DNA of 64,000 nt from the NCBI GenBank assembly GCA_001567255.1, contig LNBW01000067.1, positions 62,001 through 126,000 on the forward strand, read 5' to 3'. Origin of the DNA: Bacteroidetes bacterium OLB9. Its GTDB lineage: Bacteria > Bacteroidota > Bacteroidia > Chitinophagales > Saprospiraceae. Both the position numbers and the translations under genes were made by a program. The notes beneath the pieces were generated by a model. That model did no database searches and had not been told where the DNA came from. It worked only from the letters and a program-made list of their open reading frames with translations. This document shows, piece after piece, positions 9,606 to 17,675 of this stretch (position 1 is its first letter; each line of letters begins with the position of its first letter).

Positions 9606-10464
9606 ATGAGTACCATTCCAGCATTGAAACAAAGGTCGATTACAGCCATTATTTTTGGAATTGTAGTCATCGGTTTACTCTTATCGGGTAGATACGGTGC
9701 TGCCATCCTAGCTGCAATAATATTGATAGTAGGTAGTTATGAATATGCAAGAATGGTTCTGCCTGATCGTAAAAATGCAATCATCAGTGACGTAATACTT
9801 AGTGCCATAGCTGCTGTTTTAATCGTGCTCTTTGTCAAGCCCTATTCAAGTATATATTCAATAGCAGTCATATTGAGTTGCAGTGTGATGATCCTAGGTA
9901 TTATCAATCTTTACTTTAATTTCATAGCTCATACTCAAGCACATACTTTGGTTTCGATACTTTACCTGGCATTGCCATTAGGATTAATGATATCATGGGT
10001 ATTGCATCATGAAAATTATTCCGGTATGTTCTGGTTAGGTATCTTGATTGCTATATGGATGTGCGATACATTTGCCTATATTGTGGGTTCACAGCTGGGT
10101 AAAAGAAAACTCTTTGAGCGAATATCTCCTAAAAAATCATGGGAAGGTTTTGTCGGCGCTGGGCTTCTGGCTATACCTATAGCATATGCACTCGGACAGG
10201 GCTTATTTTCCGGCAATGCATCTAGCTATGATGTTGACATTGCTATCTTTGGCAATGATGGTGTATTCTGGATGCTCATCGCTTTTTTTTGCCTGGGCTG
10301 TAGGTACCTACGGTGATCTGGTAGAATCGTCCATCAAGCGGTTATTCGGAGTGAAGGATTCCGGAAATATACTCCCCGGACATGGTGGAGCGCTAGATAG
10401 ATTCGATAGTTTTATCTACATATTACCATTTGTGTTATTTTTGCTGCAATTTTTTACAAAATAG
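9606..10464 (+). CDS. cdsA: Phosphatidate cytidylyltransferase, frameshifted in this sequence
   Basis: CdsA makes CDP-diacylglycerol from phosphatidic acid and CTP in the inner membrane, the branch point to phosphatidylserine and other lipids. The frame from 9606 stops at 10316 after a run of eight T (10283-10290). With seven T it reads [16 protein letters not shown] and continues to 10464, giving 285 residues. The family signature (S-S-I-K-R, then K-D-S-G, then [11 protein letters not shown]) lies wholly after the break, so the uncorrected product would be inactive. As the gene is normally essential, an extra T in the sequence is the likely cause. It is followed 5 bases later by psd, the next-but-one step of the same pathway. 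Confidence 0.9.
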
Positions 10465-10469
10465 ATTCA

Positions 10470-11117
10470 ATGACTATTCATAAGGAAGGATATCCAACGC
10501 TAATTTATGGGTTTTTAGGTCTTTTAGCCCTTAATATAATCTTATACCTATACGTACCCGGCCTTTTTTATTTGGTACTTATCTTGAGTATTTTAGTTTA
10601 TATCTTTCTGATCTCTTTTTTCAGAAGTCCGGACAGAAGTATCACAGACAAAGATAACAGCACTATACTTTCTCCTTGCGATGGCAAGGTAGTGGTCATC
10701 GAACAGGTATTCGAACCAGAATTTTTAAAGGAAAAATGTACCCAGATATCAATTTTTATGTCTCCTCTCAATGTACATATCAACTGGATACCTACAGATG
10801 CTGACATTTTATATTCAAAATACCATCCGGGTAAGTTTTTGGTGGCCTGGCATCCTAAAGCCTCTACTGACAACGAACGTACCACCGTATGTTATCAGCA
10901 GAATGGCAAAAAACTGCTTTTACGACAAGTAGCCGGAGCTATGGCTCGTCGCATCGTCAACTATGCAAAAGAGGGTGATCACTTTGAGCAAGGTCAACAA
11001 TTAGGTTTTATTAAATTTGGCTCTAGAGTCGATCTATTCCTGCCTCTTGATGCAGAGCTACGTGTAAATATCGGAGATAAAGTCACCGGAAATCGTTCCA
11101 TCATAGCACGGTGGTGA
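10470..11117 (+). CDS. psd: Phosphatidylserine decarboxylase family protein
   Basis: Psd converts phosphatidylserine to phosphatidylethanolamine. The 215-residue short form has two N-terminal membrane helices, the SPCDGKV block (about residue 69) and MSPLNVHINWIP, and ends with KFGSRVDLFLP (about 183-193), where the chain self-cleaves before Ser to form the pyruvoyl group. FGSR rather than LGST is the usual form in the short Psd subfamily. It is 5 bases downstream of cdsA, so phospholipid steps are co-transcribed. A phosphatidylserine synthase is not in the window. Confidence 0.93.
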   Translation: MTIHKEGYPTLIYGFLGLLALNIILYLYVPGLFYLVLILSILVYIFLISFFRSPDRSITDKDNSTILSPCDGKVVVIEQVFEPEFLKEKCTQISIFMSPLNVHINWIPTDADILYSKYHPGKFLVAWHPKASTDNERTTVCYQQNGKKLLLRQVAGAMARRIVNYAKEGDHFEQGQQLGFIKFGSRVDLFLPLDAELRVNIGDKVTGNRSIIARW

Positions 11118-11167
11118 CACCTTCTTAGGAGTCGATAGTCGAATCGATTGTAAGCACTAAAAAACAA

Positions 11168-11974
11168 TCAATCCCAAAGCGCCTTAGTGATGAGTTTAAT
11201 CTCTCCCTGGTAAAAGTTTTTAGCGGTTTCTTCAAAGGATGTAGTATAATCTGACACATAAAATACATCTTCCCCTGTGTGTGTGTTGCTCAATAATTTT
11301 TCTTGTTTCAGTATTCGAGTGACTTCACGAACTACTGCATCAATCGAGTCCATGATATCTACCTTACCTTGATAGTATTCATTAATTTCATCTTTGATCA
11401 ATGGGTAATGCGTGCACGCCAATAAGAGTACGTCAATATTTTGCATGACCGGCTGACTCAAATAACTATCAATCACACTTTGAGTGATATTACCATTATA
11501 AAATCCTTCCTCTATCATCGGTGCTAGCAGTGGTGTTGCCAGTTGATGAACGTTTGCCTGTAAATTGAGTGAATTGATTTTATTTTTATAAACAGATGAA
11601 TTAATTGTCGCTTTGGTAGCAATAACACCTATATTATGGTAGCCACTTTTAACTACTTCCATGACCAGAGGATCTACCACATTGACAAAAGGTACCTTAC
11701 CTCCAAAAAAATCAACCAGCACGTCATAAGCAGCCGAAGATGCTGAATTACATGCAATGACAATCATCTTGCAATTTTGCTCCAGCAGAAACTTACTGAT
11801 ACGCAGACAATAGTAACGGATAGCATCAGCAGATTTGTCACCATACGGCATGTGTACCGTATCCCCAAAGTAAATTAATTTTTCATTAGGCAAAAAACGA
11901 TGAATGGCATTGGCGACCGTTAGTCCACCAATACCACTATCAAATATTCCTATGGGTTGGTCAGGGGTACTCAA
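11168..11974 (-). CDS. murI: Glutamate racemase
   Basis: MurI makes D-glutamate for peptidoglycan. The 268-residue protein has IFDSGIGGLTV at 10-20 and both catalytic cysteines in their motifs: ACNSAS (C75) and ACTHYP (C187). It is the last gene of the minus-strand unit ompH-ompH-murI, starting 10 bases after the preceding stop. It converges on psd with 50 bases between. The grouping of murI with outer-membrane chaperones is a familiar arrangement in this phylum, there usually with bamA at the head, which is missing here. Confidence 0.96.
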   Translation of the reverse strand: MSTPDQPIGIFDSGIGGLTVANAIHRFLPNEKLIYFGDTVHMPYGDKSADAIRYYCLRISKFLLEQNCKMIVIACNSASSAAYDVLVDFFGGKVPFVNVVDPLVMEVVKSGYHNIGVIATKATINSSVYKNKINSLNLQANVHQLATPLLAPMIEEGFYNGNITQSVIDSYLSQPVMQNIDVLLLACTHYPLIKDEINEYYQGKVDIMDSIDAVVREVTRILKQEKLLSNTHTGEDVFYVSDYTTSFEETAKNFYQGEIKLITKALWD

Positions 11975-11984
11975 TGGAACAGAA

Positions 11985-12494
11985 TTACTCTTTTATTCCA
12001 AGCTTTGCCTTCACAAGTGATGTTACGTTAGCTGTGGAATCTGCATAGAGTACTAGACCTTGACTAGAGTCAAAGATGTAAAGAAACTGGTTTTCAGCAG
12101 CTACATCTTTGATGGCCTTTTCCACTTTTTCATGGATGGGTGCTAGCAATTCTTCGCTTTTGCTGACCATAGTTTTTTGACTAGTCTGATCAAACTCCAT
12201 GATTTTTTGCTCCTCAGCTTTCAGATCATTAGCTTGCTTTTCAGCCTCTATAGGTGATAATTCGCCCTTAGCTTGCTTTTGTTGAAATTCTTGATATTTA
12301 ATTTGCAGTTGGCGGACCATCTCCTCACCTTTCTTTTTAAACATATCCTTCATCACATCCAGGTCAGAATTTGCTTGTTTAATTTCAGGCAGTTGAACAT
12401 AAATTTCTTGGAGATTGACATAACCCATCTTCTGAGCATGTGCTACCAATGAAGAAAAAACCATAACTGCTATTAAAATAAAATTGCGTTTCAT
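11985..12494 (-). CDS. ompH: OmpH/Skp-family periplasmic chaperone (second copy)
   Basis: Skp-type chaperones hold unfolded outer-membrane proteins in the periplasm on their way to the BAM complex. The protein (169 residues) has a cleavable signal peptide (about 1-20, ending AHA), a first beta strand MGYVNLQEIYVQLPE, a long charged coiled coil rich in K, E and Q (about 40-125) and the closing strand FLYIFDSSQGLVLYAD. It lies 39 bases downstream of a paralogue and 10 bases upstream of murI. Confidence 0.9.
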   Translation of the reverse strand: MKRNFILIAVMVFSSLVAHAQKMGYVNLQEIYVQLPEIKQANSDLDVMKDMFKKKGEEMVRQLQIKYQEFQQKQAKGELSPIEAEKQANDLKAEEQKIMEFDQTSQKTMVSKSEELLAPIHEKVEKAIKDVAAENQFLYIFDSSQGLVLYADSTANVTSLVKAKLGIKE

Positions 12495-12533
12495 CTCTTA
12501 ATTTAAGTTGATTTTTGTTAAAATGAGTACTAT

Positions 12534-13052
12534 TTACTTGATATTCAATTTCTTTTTGATATCAGCTGTTTTGTCATATTCAGGATTAGAAAATAAAAGG
12601 CCGGTAGCGCCACCTTTATCAAAGATGATATCGTAACCACGCTCAGCGGCATAGCTTTCCAGTGCTGCAAATACTTTTTCCTGAATAGGTGCCACCATCT
12701 CCTGGCGCTTTTTGAATAAAGCACCTTCAGGTCCAAATTTATTTTTCTGCATATCCCTCACTTCTTCTTCCTTCTTCACTATCTCGTTTTCTCTTTTGAC
12801 TTTATCTTCATTGCTTAATAACACTTGCTCTGCTTGAAATTTATTGTACATACTCTTGACAGCGTCAAACTCTTGTGCAATCTGTTGTCTCCATTCTGCA
12901 GCAACTCTATCCAACTCTTGTTGAGCCTTCTCATATTCAGGCATGGAAGACAATACTTCGTTGATATCTACCAAAGCAATTTTTTGAGCTTCAGCAAAAT
13001 TGAAAGCACCCATCAGAAAGGCTGCTACTATCAATACATTTTTAATTTTCAT
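12534..13052 (-). CDS. ompH: OmpH/Skp-family periplasmic chaperone (first copy)
   Basis: This paralogue of the neighbouring gene has 172 residues: signal peptide ending about residue 22 (NFAEA), first strand KIALVDINEVLSSMPEYE, coiled-coil arms (about 45-125) and closing strand GYDIIFDKGGATGLLFSNPEYD. It is the promoter-proximal gene of ompH-ompH-murI. A possible -7 box TAATTTTG (minus strand, 13095-13088) lies 36 bases upstream of the ATG. The two copies differ clearly in sequence, so this is an old duplication. Confidence 0.9.
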   Translation of the reverse strand: MKIKNVLIVAAFLMGAFNFAEAQKIALVDINEVLSSMPEYEKAQQELDRVAAEWRQQIAQEFDAVKSMYNKFQAEQVLLSNEDKVKRENEIVKKEEEVRDMQKNKFGPEGALFKKRQEMVAPIQEKVFAALESYAAERGYDIIFDKGGATGLLFSNPEYDKTADIKKKLNIK

Positions 13053-13444
13053 TATTAAAATTTTTAAATGGTTTTAAAAAATTTCGCCAAAATTAAGACT
13101 TTTATGGTTTTTAACGGCTTTATTCCGGTATAAATTATTGCCAGCACTATGAAAATGAATGTTTTTTAAAATTAAAATTTACAATTTTTGCATTTCAATC
13201 TCATTCATACTTACATTAAAGACATACATTCTACACAAAAAGTTACCATTTAACCCTCGTTTTTGAATGCCAATAAGACAATACTATACTGAATATCAAA
13301 TTGTTATAATTACCTATTCAGTATTTTGGGCTGATATTTAACGATAGTTTAACGATAAAATTCACCTAAGTGCCATTTTTATAAGCTTCCATTAAAGTCC
13401 TCAAATCATTCTATCTTGAGGTATATGAACAAAAATCAAAGCAC
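13053..13444. other. 392-base spacer between divergent ompH and hutH
   Basis: AT-rich, no gene recognised. It contains a possible ompH -7 box at 13088-13095 (minus strand). bamA, often found at the head of ompH operons in this phylum, is not here. Confidence 0.6.
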
Positions 13445-13475
13445 TTGAGCAATTCGAATATTTGAGTTAACTTTG
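13445..13475 (+). promoter_or_regulatory. Promoter of hutH
   Basis: TTG (13445-13447), 20 bases, TAACTTTG (13468-13475): a full Bacteroidota -33/-7 pair, 23 bases before the ATG of hutH. Confidence 0.75.
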
Positions 13476-13498
13476 CCCATCACGCTAAAAAAGTAGAA

Positions 13499-14986
13499 AT
13501 GAAACAATTCGTTATAGATGGTGCACCTATCACTCCAGAAATGGTGACTACTGCCGCCAAAGAAAGACACCACGTGGTATTAAGTGAAAATGTCATCCAA
13601 AAACTTAGGAATAACCGTCAGTATCTTGACAACAAACTAGCCGATCCATCTACTGTGATCTACGGCATCAACACGGGTTTTGGGTCACTTTGCAACGTGC
13701 GTGTGAGTGATGAAAACCTAGGCAAGCTACAAGAAAATCTGGTGGTATCGCACGCATGCGGCATGGGCGAAAAAGTACCATATGAGATATGCCGTCTTAT
13801 TCTTTTGCTCAAGATCATCAATCTATCGCACGGCGTATCAGGTGTTCGAGCTGAACTAGTACAGAAAATGACCGATTTATACAATGCGGACATCATTCCG
13901 GTGATTTACCAACAGGGATCTCTAGGCGCTTCTGGCGATCTAGCACCTCTGGCACACCTCAGTTTGTTGCTACTCGGCAAAGGTAAGGCGTGGTTTCAAA
14001 ATGAGGAAGTAGAGACTCAGCTAGCACTAGAAAAAACGGGTATCCAGGCAATGACATTAAAGTCCAAAGAAGGTCTGGCATTGCTCAATGGCACTCAGTT
14101 TTCTCTTGCTTATGCAACCCATATTATCACTCAAGCTAAACAGTTATTTCATTTGGCTAATAAAATCGGAGCTTTGTCTATGGATGCCTACATCTGCGAC
14201 ATCTCTCCTTGCCACCATCTACTCCATGATGTACGGCCGCACAAAGGTCAGCTCACCACCGCTGCGGAACTATGGGAATATCTCGATGGCAGTCAGATCA
14301 GAGACATGGATAAGCAGAGTGTTCAGGATCCGTACTCTTTTCGCTGTATTCCGCAAGTACATGGTGCAACATATCATGCAATTGGCCATGCTGAAGAGAT
14401 CATTTATACCGAGATCAATTCTACTACAGATAATCCTATGGTATTTGACGAAGCAGATAAGGTACTGAGTGGCGGTAATTTCCATGCGCAACCACTTGCT
14501 TTAGTCCTCGATTATCTGGCTATCGCTATGGCTGAACTCGGTAATATATCCGAACGTAGAGTTTATCAACTCATCAATGGAGATCGTGGACTTCCGGCAT
14601 TTCTCACTAAATATCCTGGTTTAGACTCCGGATTTATGATCGTGCAATACACAGCTGCTTCTATCGTCAGCCAAAGCAAGCAATATTGTACACCTGCATC
14701 CATTGATTCTATTGTTTCAAGTAAAGGTCAGGAAGATCATGTCAGTATGGCTGCTAATGCAGCTACTAAGTGTCACAAAGTCTTGGAAAATTTGATCTCA
14801 ATTATGGGTATCGAACTCTTGACTGCTGGCCAGGCTTTTGAATTCAGACGACCCTACAAAACTAGCACGCACTTAGAAGGCATGCTCGCTGAGCTCAGAT
14901 CAGTAGTGCCACCACTGGAAGAAGACCGCATTATGCACAATGATATGATCGCTGCCGCTCGCCTAGTTAGAAAGTGGATTGATTAA
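13499..14986 (+). CDS. hutH: Histidine ammonia-lyase
   Basis: HutH deaminates L-histidine to urocanate, the first step of histidine breakdown. The 495-residue protein contains the Ala-Ser-Gly triad (A144-S145-G146 in GSLGASGDLAP) that cyclises to the MIO electrophile, and YGINTGFG (55-62) with the catalytic Tyr. The Ser-His pair at 84-85 (VVSHACG) is the selectivity signature of histidine lyases rather than Tyr or Phe lyases. It is monocistronic with its own promoter. The other hut genes are not in the window. Confidence 0.95.
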   Translation: MKQFVIDGAPITPEMVTTAAKERHHVVLSENVIQKLRNNRQYLDNKLADPSTVIYGINTGFGSLCNVRVSDENLGKLQENLVVSHACGMGEKVPYEICRLILLLKIINLSHGVSGVRAELVQKMTDLYNADIIPVIYQQGSLGASGDLAPLAHLSLLLLGKGKAWFQNEEVETQLALEKTGIQAMTLKSKEGLALLNGTQFSLAYATHIITQAKQLFHLANKIGALSMDAYICDISPCHHLLHDVRPHKGQLTTAAELWEYLDGSQIRDMDKQSVQDPYSFRCIPQVHGATYHAIGHAEEIIYTEINSTTDNPMVFDEADKVLSGGNFHAQPLALVLDYLAIAMAELGNISERRVYQLINGDRGLPAFLTKYPGLDSGFMIVQYTAASIVSQSKQYCTPASIDSIVSSKGQEDHVSMAANAATKCHKVLENLISIMGIELLTAGQAFEFRRPYKTSTHLEGMLAELRSVVPPLEEDRIMHNDMIAAARLVRKWID

Positions 14987-14990
14987 TTGT

Positions 14991-15158
14991 TGAGGTGGTT
15001 GGGTGGTTGGGTTGTTGGGTGATTGGGTTGTTAGGTGGTTGGCATGTTAGGTGGTTAGGAGGTTGGCATGTTAAGTGGTGAAATTGTGGAGTTGTCGATT
15101 TGTCAATTTGTGAAGTTGTTGGGTTATGGATTTGTAGGATAATGGGAAAATGGTGATA
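14991..15158 (+). repeat. Degenerate G/T-rich octanucleotide tandem repeat with G-quadruplex potential
   Basis: Starting 4 bases after the hutH stop codon, about 21 consecutive 8-base units can be laid out. The early units read TTGGGTGG, TTGGGTTG, TTGGGTGA, TTAGGTGG and TTGGCATG, decaying to units such as TCAATTTG and TGGATTTG. The C content of this strand is very low. The first units place four GGG tracts at exact 8-base spacing (15001, 15009, 15017, 15025) with 5-base loops, which meets the usual intramolecular G-quadruplex rule. It is too short and too degenerate for CRISPR. Function unknown. Confidence 0.8.
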
Positions 15159-15524
15159 TATAGAAATACATGACTGCGATGTGGTCCAATGCTTATCGCA
15201 ATGGTGGTGGTAGAGGGTATTTCTTATCCTAAAATAGGTTTACACTAAATCGTCTAAAAATTTCTTTAGAAGGTAAGTTAGATCAGTCATCCATATATCT
15301 ACACTGAGCCTTCCGAAGCTTCTTCTGATATGGAAAATATCATTTGGAAACGGTCAAGACCTAGCATAACGGGCATTTTTTAAATATTTTCTTTGCATCA
15401 TGAAGTTATAATTATTTTGTGTAATTTTGCCTATAATCTTGATAATATTTTCACAGATTGACGTTGGTTGTGATTTTTCCATATACTCTATTACAAAAAA
15501 CAATCAATTAAAATTCAAAAATAG
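15159..15524. other. Gene-free stretch before the accessory island
   Basis: No gene of normal size. A 20-codon frame from ATG 15170 has no recognisable family and is not called. The base composition is AT-rich like the following cassettes. It ends at the promoter of the HigBA module. Confidence 0.5.
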
Positions 15525-15555
15525 TTGCACATTCGGACAACTTTTTGTAACTTTG
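15525..15555 (+). promoter_or_regulatory. Promoter of the higBA module
   Basis: TTG (15525-15527), 20 bases, TAACTTTG (15548-15555), only 7 bases before the toxin ATG, so the leader would be nearly absent. The TTG-N20-TAACTTTG layout is the same as at hutH. Confidence 0.75.
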
Positions 15556-15562
15556 TATAGTT

Positions 15563-15907
15563 ATGAGTGACAACAAAGTCAGAACAATAATCTTATATAA
15601 AAATTATTTTACAGACTTTTTTAAGGAGCAAAGGCCGAAGGTAAAAGAAAAAATTGTGTGGACTTTCAAACTAATTGAAACCATACAACAAATTCCATCT
15701 GACTATTTGGAACATATTGAAGGAACGGACGGACTTTATGAAATAAGAGTGAAACTTGGAAGCGATATTTTTCGGATTTTCTGTTTTTTTGACGAAGGAA
15801 AGATTGTCGTTTTAGCAAATGGATTTCAAAAGAAAACACAAAAGACACGGAAAACAGAAATTGAAAAAGCATTAAAAATCAAGAAAGAATATGAAAGCGA
15901 GAAATAA
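15563..15907 (+). CDS. higB: HigB-type (RelE/ParE superfamily, Gp49-like) toxin
   Basis: This small basic protein (114 residues) has the core of phage-Gp49/HigB mRNA interferases, including EGTDGLYEIRVKLGSDIFRIFCFFDEG (about 53-80), followed by VVLANGFQKKTQKTRKTEIEKA with the basic residues of the RNA-cleaving face. Such toxins cut mRNA on the ribosome until bound by the antitoxin. The toxin comes first and overlaps the antitoxin gene by 17 bases, the usual order for HigBA. It is the first unit of the accessory island. Confidence 0.87.
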   Translation: MSDNKVRTIILYKNYFTDFFKEQRPKVKEKIVWTFKLIETIQQIPSDYLEHIEGTDGLYEIRVKLGSDIFRIFCFFDEGKIVVLANGFQKKTQKTRKTEIEKALKIKKEYESEK

Positions 15908-16193
15908 CATAATAACACTAGACCAGTTCATTGACGAAGAATATGGCAAGAAAGGAACAACGAAAAGAGACAAGTTTGAGAAAGGCTACGAAGCGTTTAA
16001 GCTTGGGTTTCTCATTCAACAAGCCAGACTTAAAAAAGGAATGACACAGCAACAACTTGCAGAAAAGATTGGAACTAATAAGGGATACATATCCAAAATT
16101 GAAAATAACATTAAAGAAGTACGCATCTCCACTCTTCAAAAAATTGTTGAAGTTGGACTTGGAGGACATCTTGAACTTTCTATAAAACTGTAA
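15891..16193 (+). CDS. higA: HigA-type antitoxin, XRE helix-turn-helix
   Basis: The 100-residue protein has an N-terminal toxin-binding arm (about 1-40) and a Cro/C1 helix-turn-helix at about 50-72 (GMTQQQLAEKIGTNKGYISK), then a short C-terminal region ending GGHLELSIKL. It should neutralise the upstream toxin and repress the shared promoter at 15525-15555. Its start overlaps the toxin gene by 17 bases. About 20 bases after its stop begins an imperfect inverted repeat (16216-16291). Confidence 0.87.
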   Translation: MKARNNIITLDQFIDEEYGKKGTTKRDKFEKGYEAFKLGFLIQQARLKKGMTQQQLAEKIGTNKGYISKIENNIKEVRISTLQKIVEVGLGGHLELSIKL

Positions 16194-16215
16194 TGATAAA
16201 TAAAACTACAACAAA

Positions 16216-16291
16216 CAAATTGGCAAGAGAGCAGTTGAACGCTTGTAATTCTATTCAACTTCTATGTTAAAGCCGCTCCCTCGCCAAATTG
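16216..16291. repeat. Imperfect inverted repeat at the end of the HigBA unit
   Basis: CAAATTGGCAAGAGAGCAG (16216-16234) and CCGCTCCCTCGCCAAATTG (16273-16291) are complementary at 15 of 19 positions, with 38 bases between. The element lies between the antitoxin stop and a junction-like sequence (16298-16320) directly before the next gene, as a cassette recombination site would. Confidence 0.6.
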
Positions 16292-16297
16292 CTAACC

Positions 16298-16320
16298 GTA
16301 GGTGGCAACCTTTAAAACAG
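16298..16320 (+). repeat. Cassette-junction-like sequence, copy 1
   Basis: GTAGGTGGCAACCTTTAAAA followed by CAG. The pattern GGCAA-N4-TAAAACAG recurs at 16982-16998 before the MntA-HepT unit, with the same spacing. It lies 6 bases before the ATG of the lipoprotein gene. Confidence 0.5.
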
Positions 16321-16326
16321 CAATGT

Positions 16327-16714
16327 ATGAAACAAATAATTTTTACTTTATTATTTTTTGCGCTTAGCTCTTGTTATCAAAACAAAAAAACAAGACACTT
16401 ACGAAAGCTATGGCTCTAGCAATTCAAATGACTATATTCAATCTGATAACAACTATCATACAGATCCAAATTTTGAATATGAATATCGCACAGGCAATTC
16501 AGGTAATTATGAATACAATTACGACATTTCAGGTTGGGATGAAAATGGGAACAGTGTTTATGGAAACATTGACATACAAGGAAAGTATGGAAGCGGTTAT
16601 ATATTGGATGAAGACGGAAACGAAAAGTATATTGATGTTGAATGGGTTGACTATGGAGTTTTAGAAGGAACGGACGAAGATGGAAATTCTTATGAATTTG
16701 AAGTTGATGAATAA
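16327..16714 (+). CDS. Small acidic lipoprotein, frameshifted in this sequence
   Basis: Unknown function. ATG 16327 opens a lipoprotein signal (hydrophobic 4-13, lipobox LSSC with Cys16), but the frame is lost at seven A (16384-16390). With six A it continues SCYQNKKQDTYESYG to 16714, 128 residues. The mature part is Asp/Glu/Tyr/Asn-rich and has three related segments: WDENGNSVYG, LDEDGNEKYID and TDEDGNSYEFE, each with a DE(D/N)GN turn. That composition suggests a surface or periplasmic metal-binding or adhesive tail (inference). A second frame from TTG 16358 is only the downstream part. It sits between two toxin-antitoxin units. Confidence 0.7.
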
Positions 16715-16716
16715 TT

Positions 16717-16772
16717 GGCATCTACTATCATCGATAACCAGTGCACAACTACCATTTTTCAGAAAAACAGCT
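16717..16772 (+). repeat. Cassette-end repeat, copy 1
   Basis: After the lipoprotein stop comes GGCATCTAC, then TCGATAACCAGTGCACAACT and ACCATTTTTCAGAAAAACAGCT. From 16731 this matches 17685-17725 at most positions (shared core CCAGTGCACAACT). Both copies begin 16-20 bases after the stop codon of the preceding gene. GTGCAC is itself palindromic. Confidence 0.7.
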
Positions 16773-16969
16773 CAATAACAAGTTTTTTACACAGAACTAA
16801 TGCATTGCAAAATCCTTCCTTTGCATAAAGCCATATGCACCTTTTTACTTGGATAAACTAAGATTGACACTTTTTGCTTGTTGTATTTAATGTTTTACTT
16901 ATTTTTGTAGGCATTGTGCAACAGCCACATTCCAGAATGCCTGCTATTGTAATGGTGGTTTGGGAAGTG
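16773..16969. other. Non-coding remainder of the lipoprotein unit
   Basis: Two small inverted repeats are visible: TGCAAA/TTTGCA (16806-16811 and 16820-16825), and AGGCATT/AATGCCT around 16909-16942, which encloses TTGTGCA. TTGTGCA is the complement of the TGCACAA in the CCAGTGCACAACT repeat. No gene seen. Confidence 0.5.
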
Positions 16970-16972
16970 AGG

Positions 16973-16998
16973 GATGTTGTCGGCAAATGCTAAAACAG
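16973..16998 (+). repeat. Cassette-junction-like sequence, copy 2
   Basis: GATGTTGTCGGCAAATGC then TAAAACAG. It shares GGCAA-N4-TAAAACAG with 16304-16320. Its left half GATGTTGTCGGC is the near-complement of GCCACAACATC at 17676-17686, behind the same gene pair, so the MntA-HepT unit is framed by an inverted repeat. Confidence 0.55.
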
Positions 16999-17015
16999 AC
17001 CTCGTGGAAAAATTG

Positions 17016-17023
17016 TAACTTTG
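17016..17023 (+). promoter_or_regulatory. -7 element of the mntA-hepT unit
   Basis: TAACTTTG, identical to the -7 elements of hutH and higBA, 11 bases before the GTG start. No TTG at the expected -33 position. Confidence 0.55.
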
Positions 17024-17034
17024 AATTTTAATAA

Positions 17035-17340
17035 GTGAATAATGAAAATTTCAAAAAAAATATAGAACAAATCAAAGGACTCTGCAAAGAATTTAGAGTT
17101 AAGCACGTTTCGGTTTTTGGTTCTGTACTGACTGATAACTTTTCTTCAGATTCCGACATAGACTTTGTGATTGACTTTGACGAAGATGACCCTATAAAAT
17201 ATACCGATTTGTATTTTCAATTTAAGGATAAATTAGAACAAATTTTAAACCGACAAATTGACTTAATAGAAGAACGAGGAATAAGAAATTCATTTTTTAG
17301 AAAGGAAATTGACGAGTCAAAAGTGGTGATTTATGAATAA
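17035..17340 (+). CDS. mntA: MntA-type minimal nucleotidyltransferase antitoxin
   Basis: The 101-residue protein is a minimal nucleotidyltransferase with the motif GS-x10-DxD (G29-S30, D41-I-D43) that binds Mg-ATP. In the characterised MntA-HepT systems the antitoxin inactivates the HepT RNase by attaching AMP to its active-site Tyr. The GTG at 17035 follows an in-frame TAA directly and is the only plausible start; the leader from the -7 box would be only a few bases. Its 3' end overlaps hepT by 8 bases. Confidence 0.88.
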   Translation: MNNENFKKNIEQIKGLCKEFRVKHVSVFGSVLTDNFSSDSDIDFVIDFDEDDPIKYTDLYFQFKDKLEQILNRQIDLIEERGIRNSFFRKEIDESKVVIYE

Positions 17341-17665
17341 CAAAGTAAATGCTTGGCTTGAAGACATATTGAGATCGATAGACGAGATTTTTGAATTTTT
17401 ACCAGAAAAGAGAGACTTTTTTGAGTTTCAAAAGGACTTAAAAACAAAAAAAGCAATTGAACGAAATATTGAGATTATCGGAGAGGCGATAAATAGGATA
17501 ACGAACTACAAAAACGCTGAAATTAAAATCCAAAATGCAAGACAGATAATAGGGACGAGAAATAGAATTGCTCACGAATATGATAATATTTCTGACGAAG
17601 TTATTTGGACAATTATTGTAAGAGAACAGCCAAAACTGAAAGAAGAAATAATAAGACAAAGATAA
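17333..17665 (+). CDS. hepT: HepT-like RNase toxin (DUF86, HEPN)
   Basis: HepT is a helical HEPN ribonuclease toxin. The 110-residue protein carries the catalytic RX4HXY motif as RNRIAHEY (76-83), with Tyr83 as the expected AMP-acceptor, and the family segment AIERNIEIIGEAINRI (41-56). The coding overlap with mntA supports a single toxin-antitoxin module. It belongs to the accessory island. The AT-rich, Lys/Asn/Ile-heavy coding of these genes differs from the flanking housekeeping genes and suggests transfer. Confidence 0.88.
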   Translation: MNNKVNAWLEDILRSIDEIFEFLPEKRDFFEFQKDLKTKKAIERNIEIIGEAINRITNYKNAEIKIQNARQIIGTRNRIAHEYDNISDEVIWTIIVREQPKLKEEIIRQR

Positions 17666-17675
17666 TGAAGTTCTC

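Noticed and set aside
13053..13444. bamA upstream of the ompH pair
   Set aside because: The expected neighbour in many Bacteroidota is absent; the region is non-coding up to divergent hutH.
14991..15158. CRISPR array
   Set aside because: The unit is 8 bases, directly tandem, without spacers, and no cas gene is present.
16358..16714. Lipoprotein gene starting at TTG 16358
   Set aside because: ATG 16327 supplies a perfect lipoprotein signal peptide that joins the downstream frame after removal of one A, so the TTG frame is only the tail.
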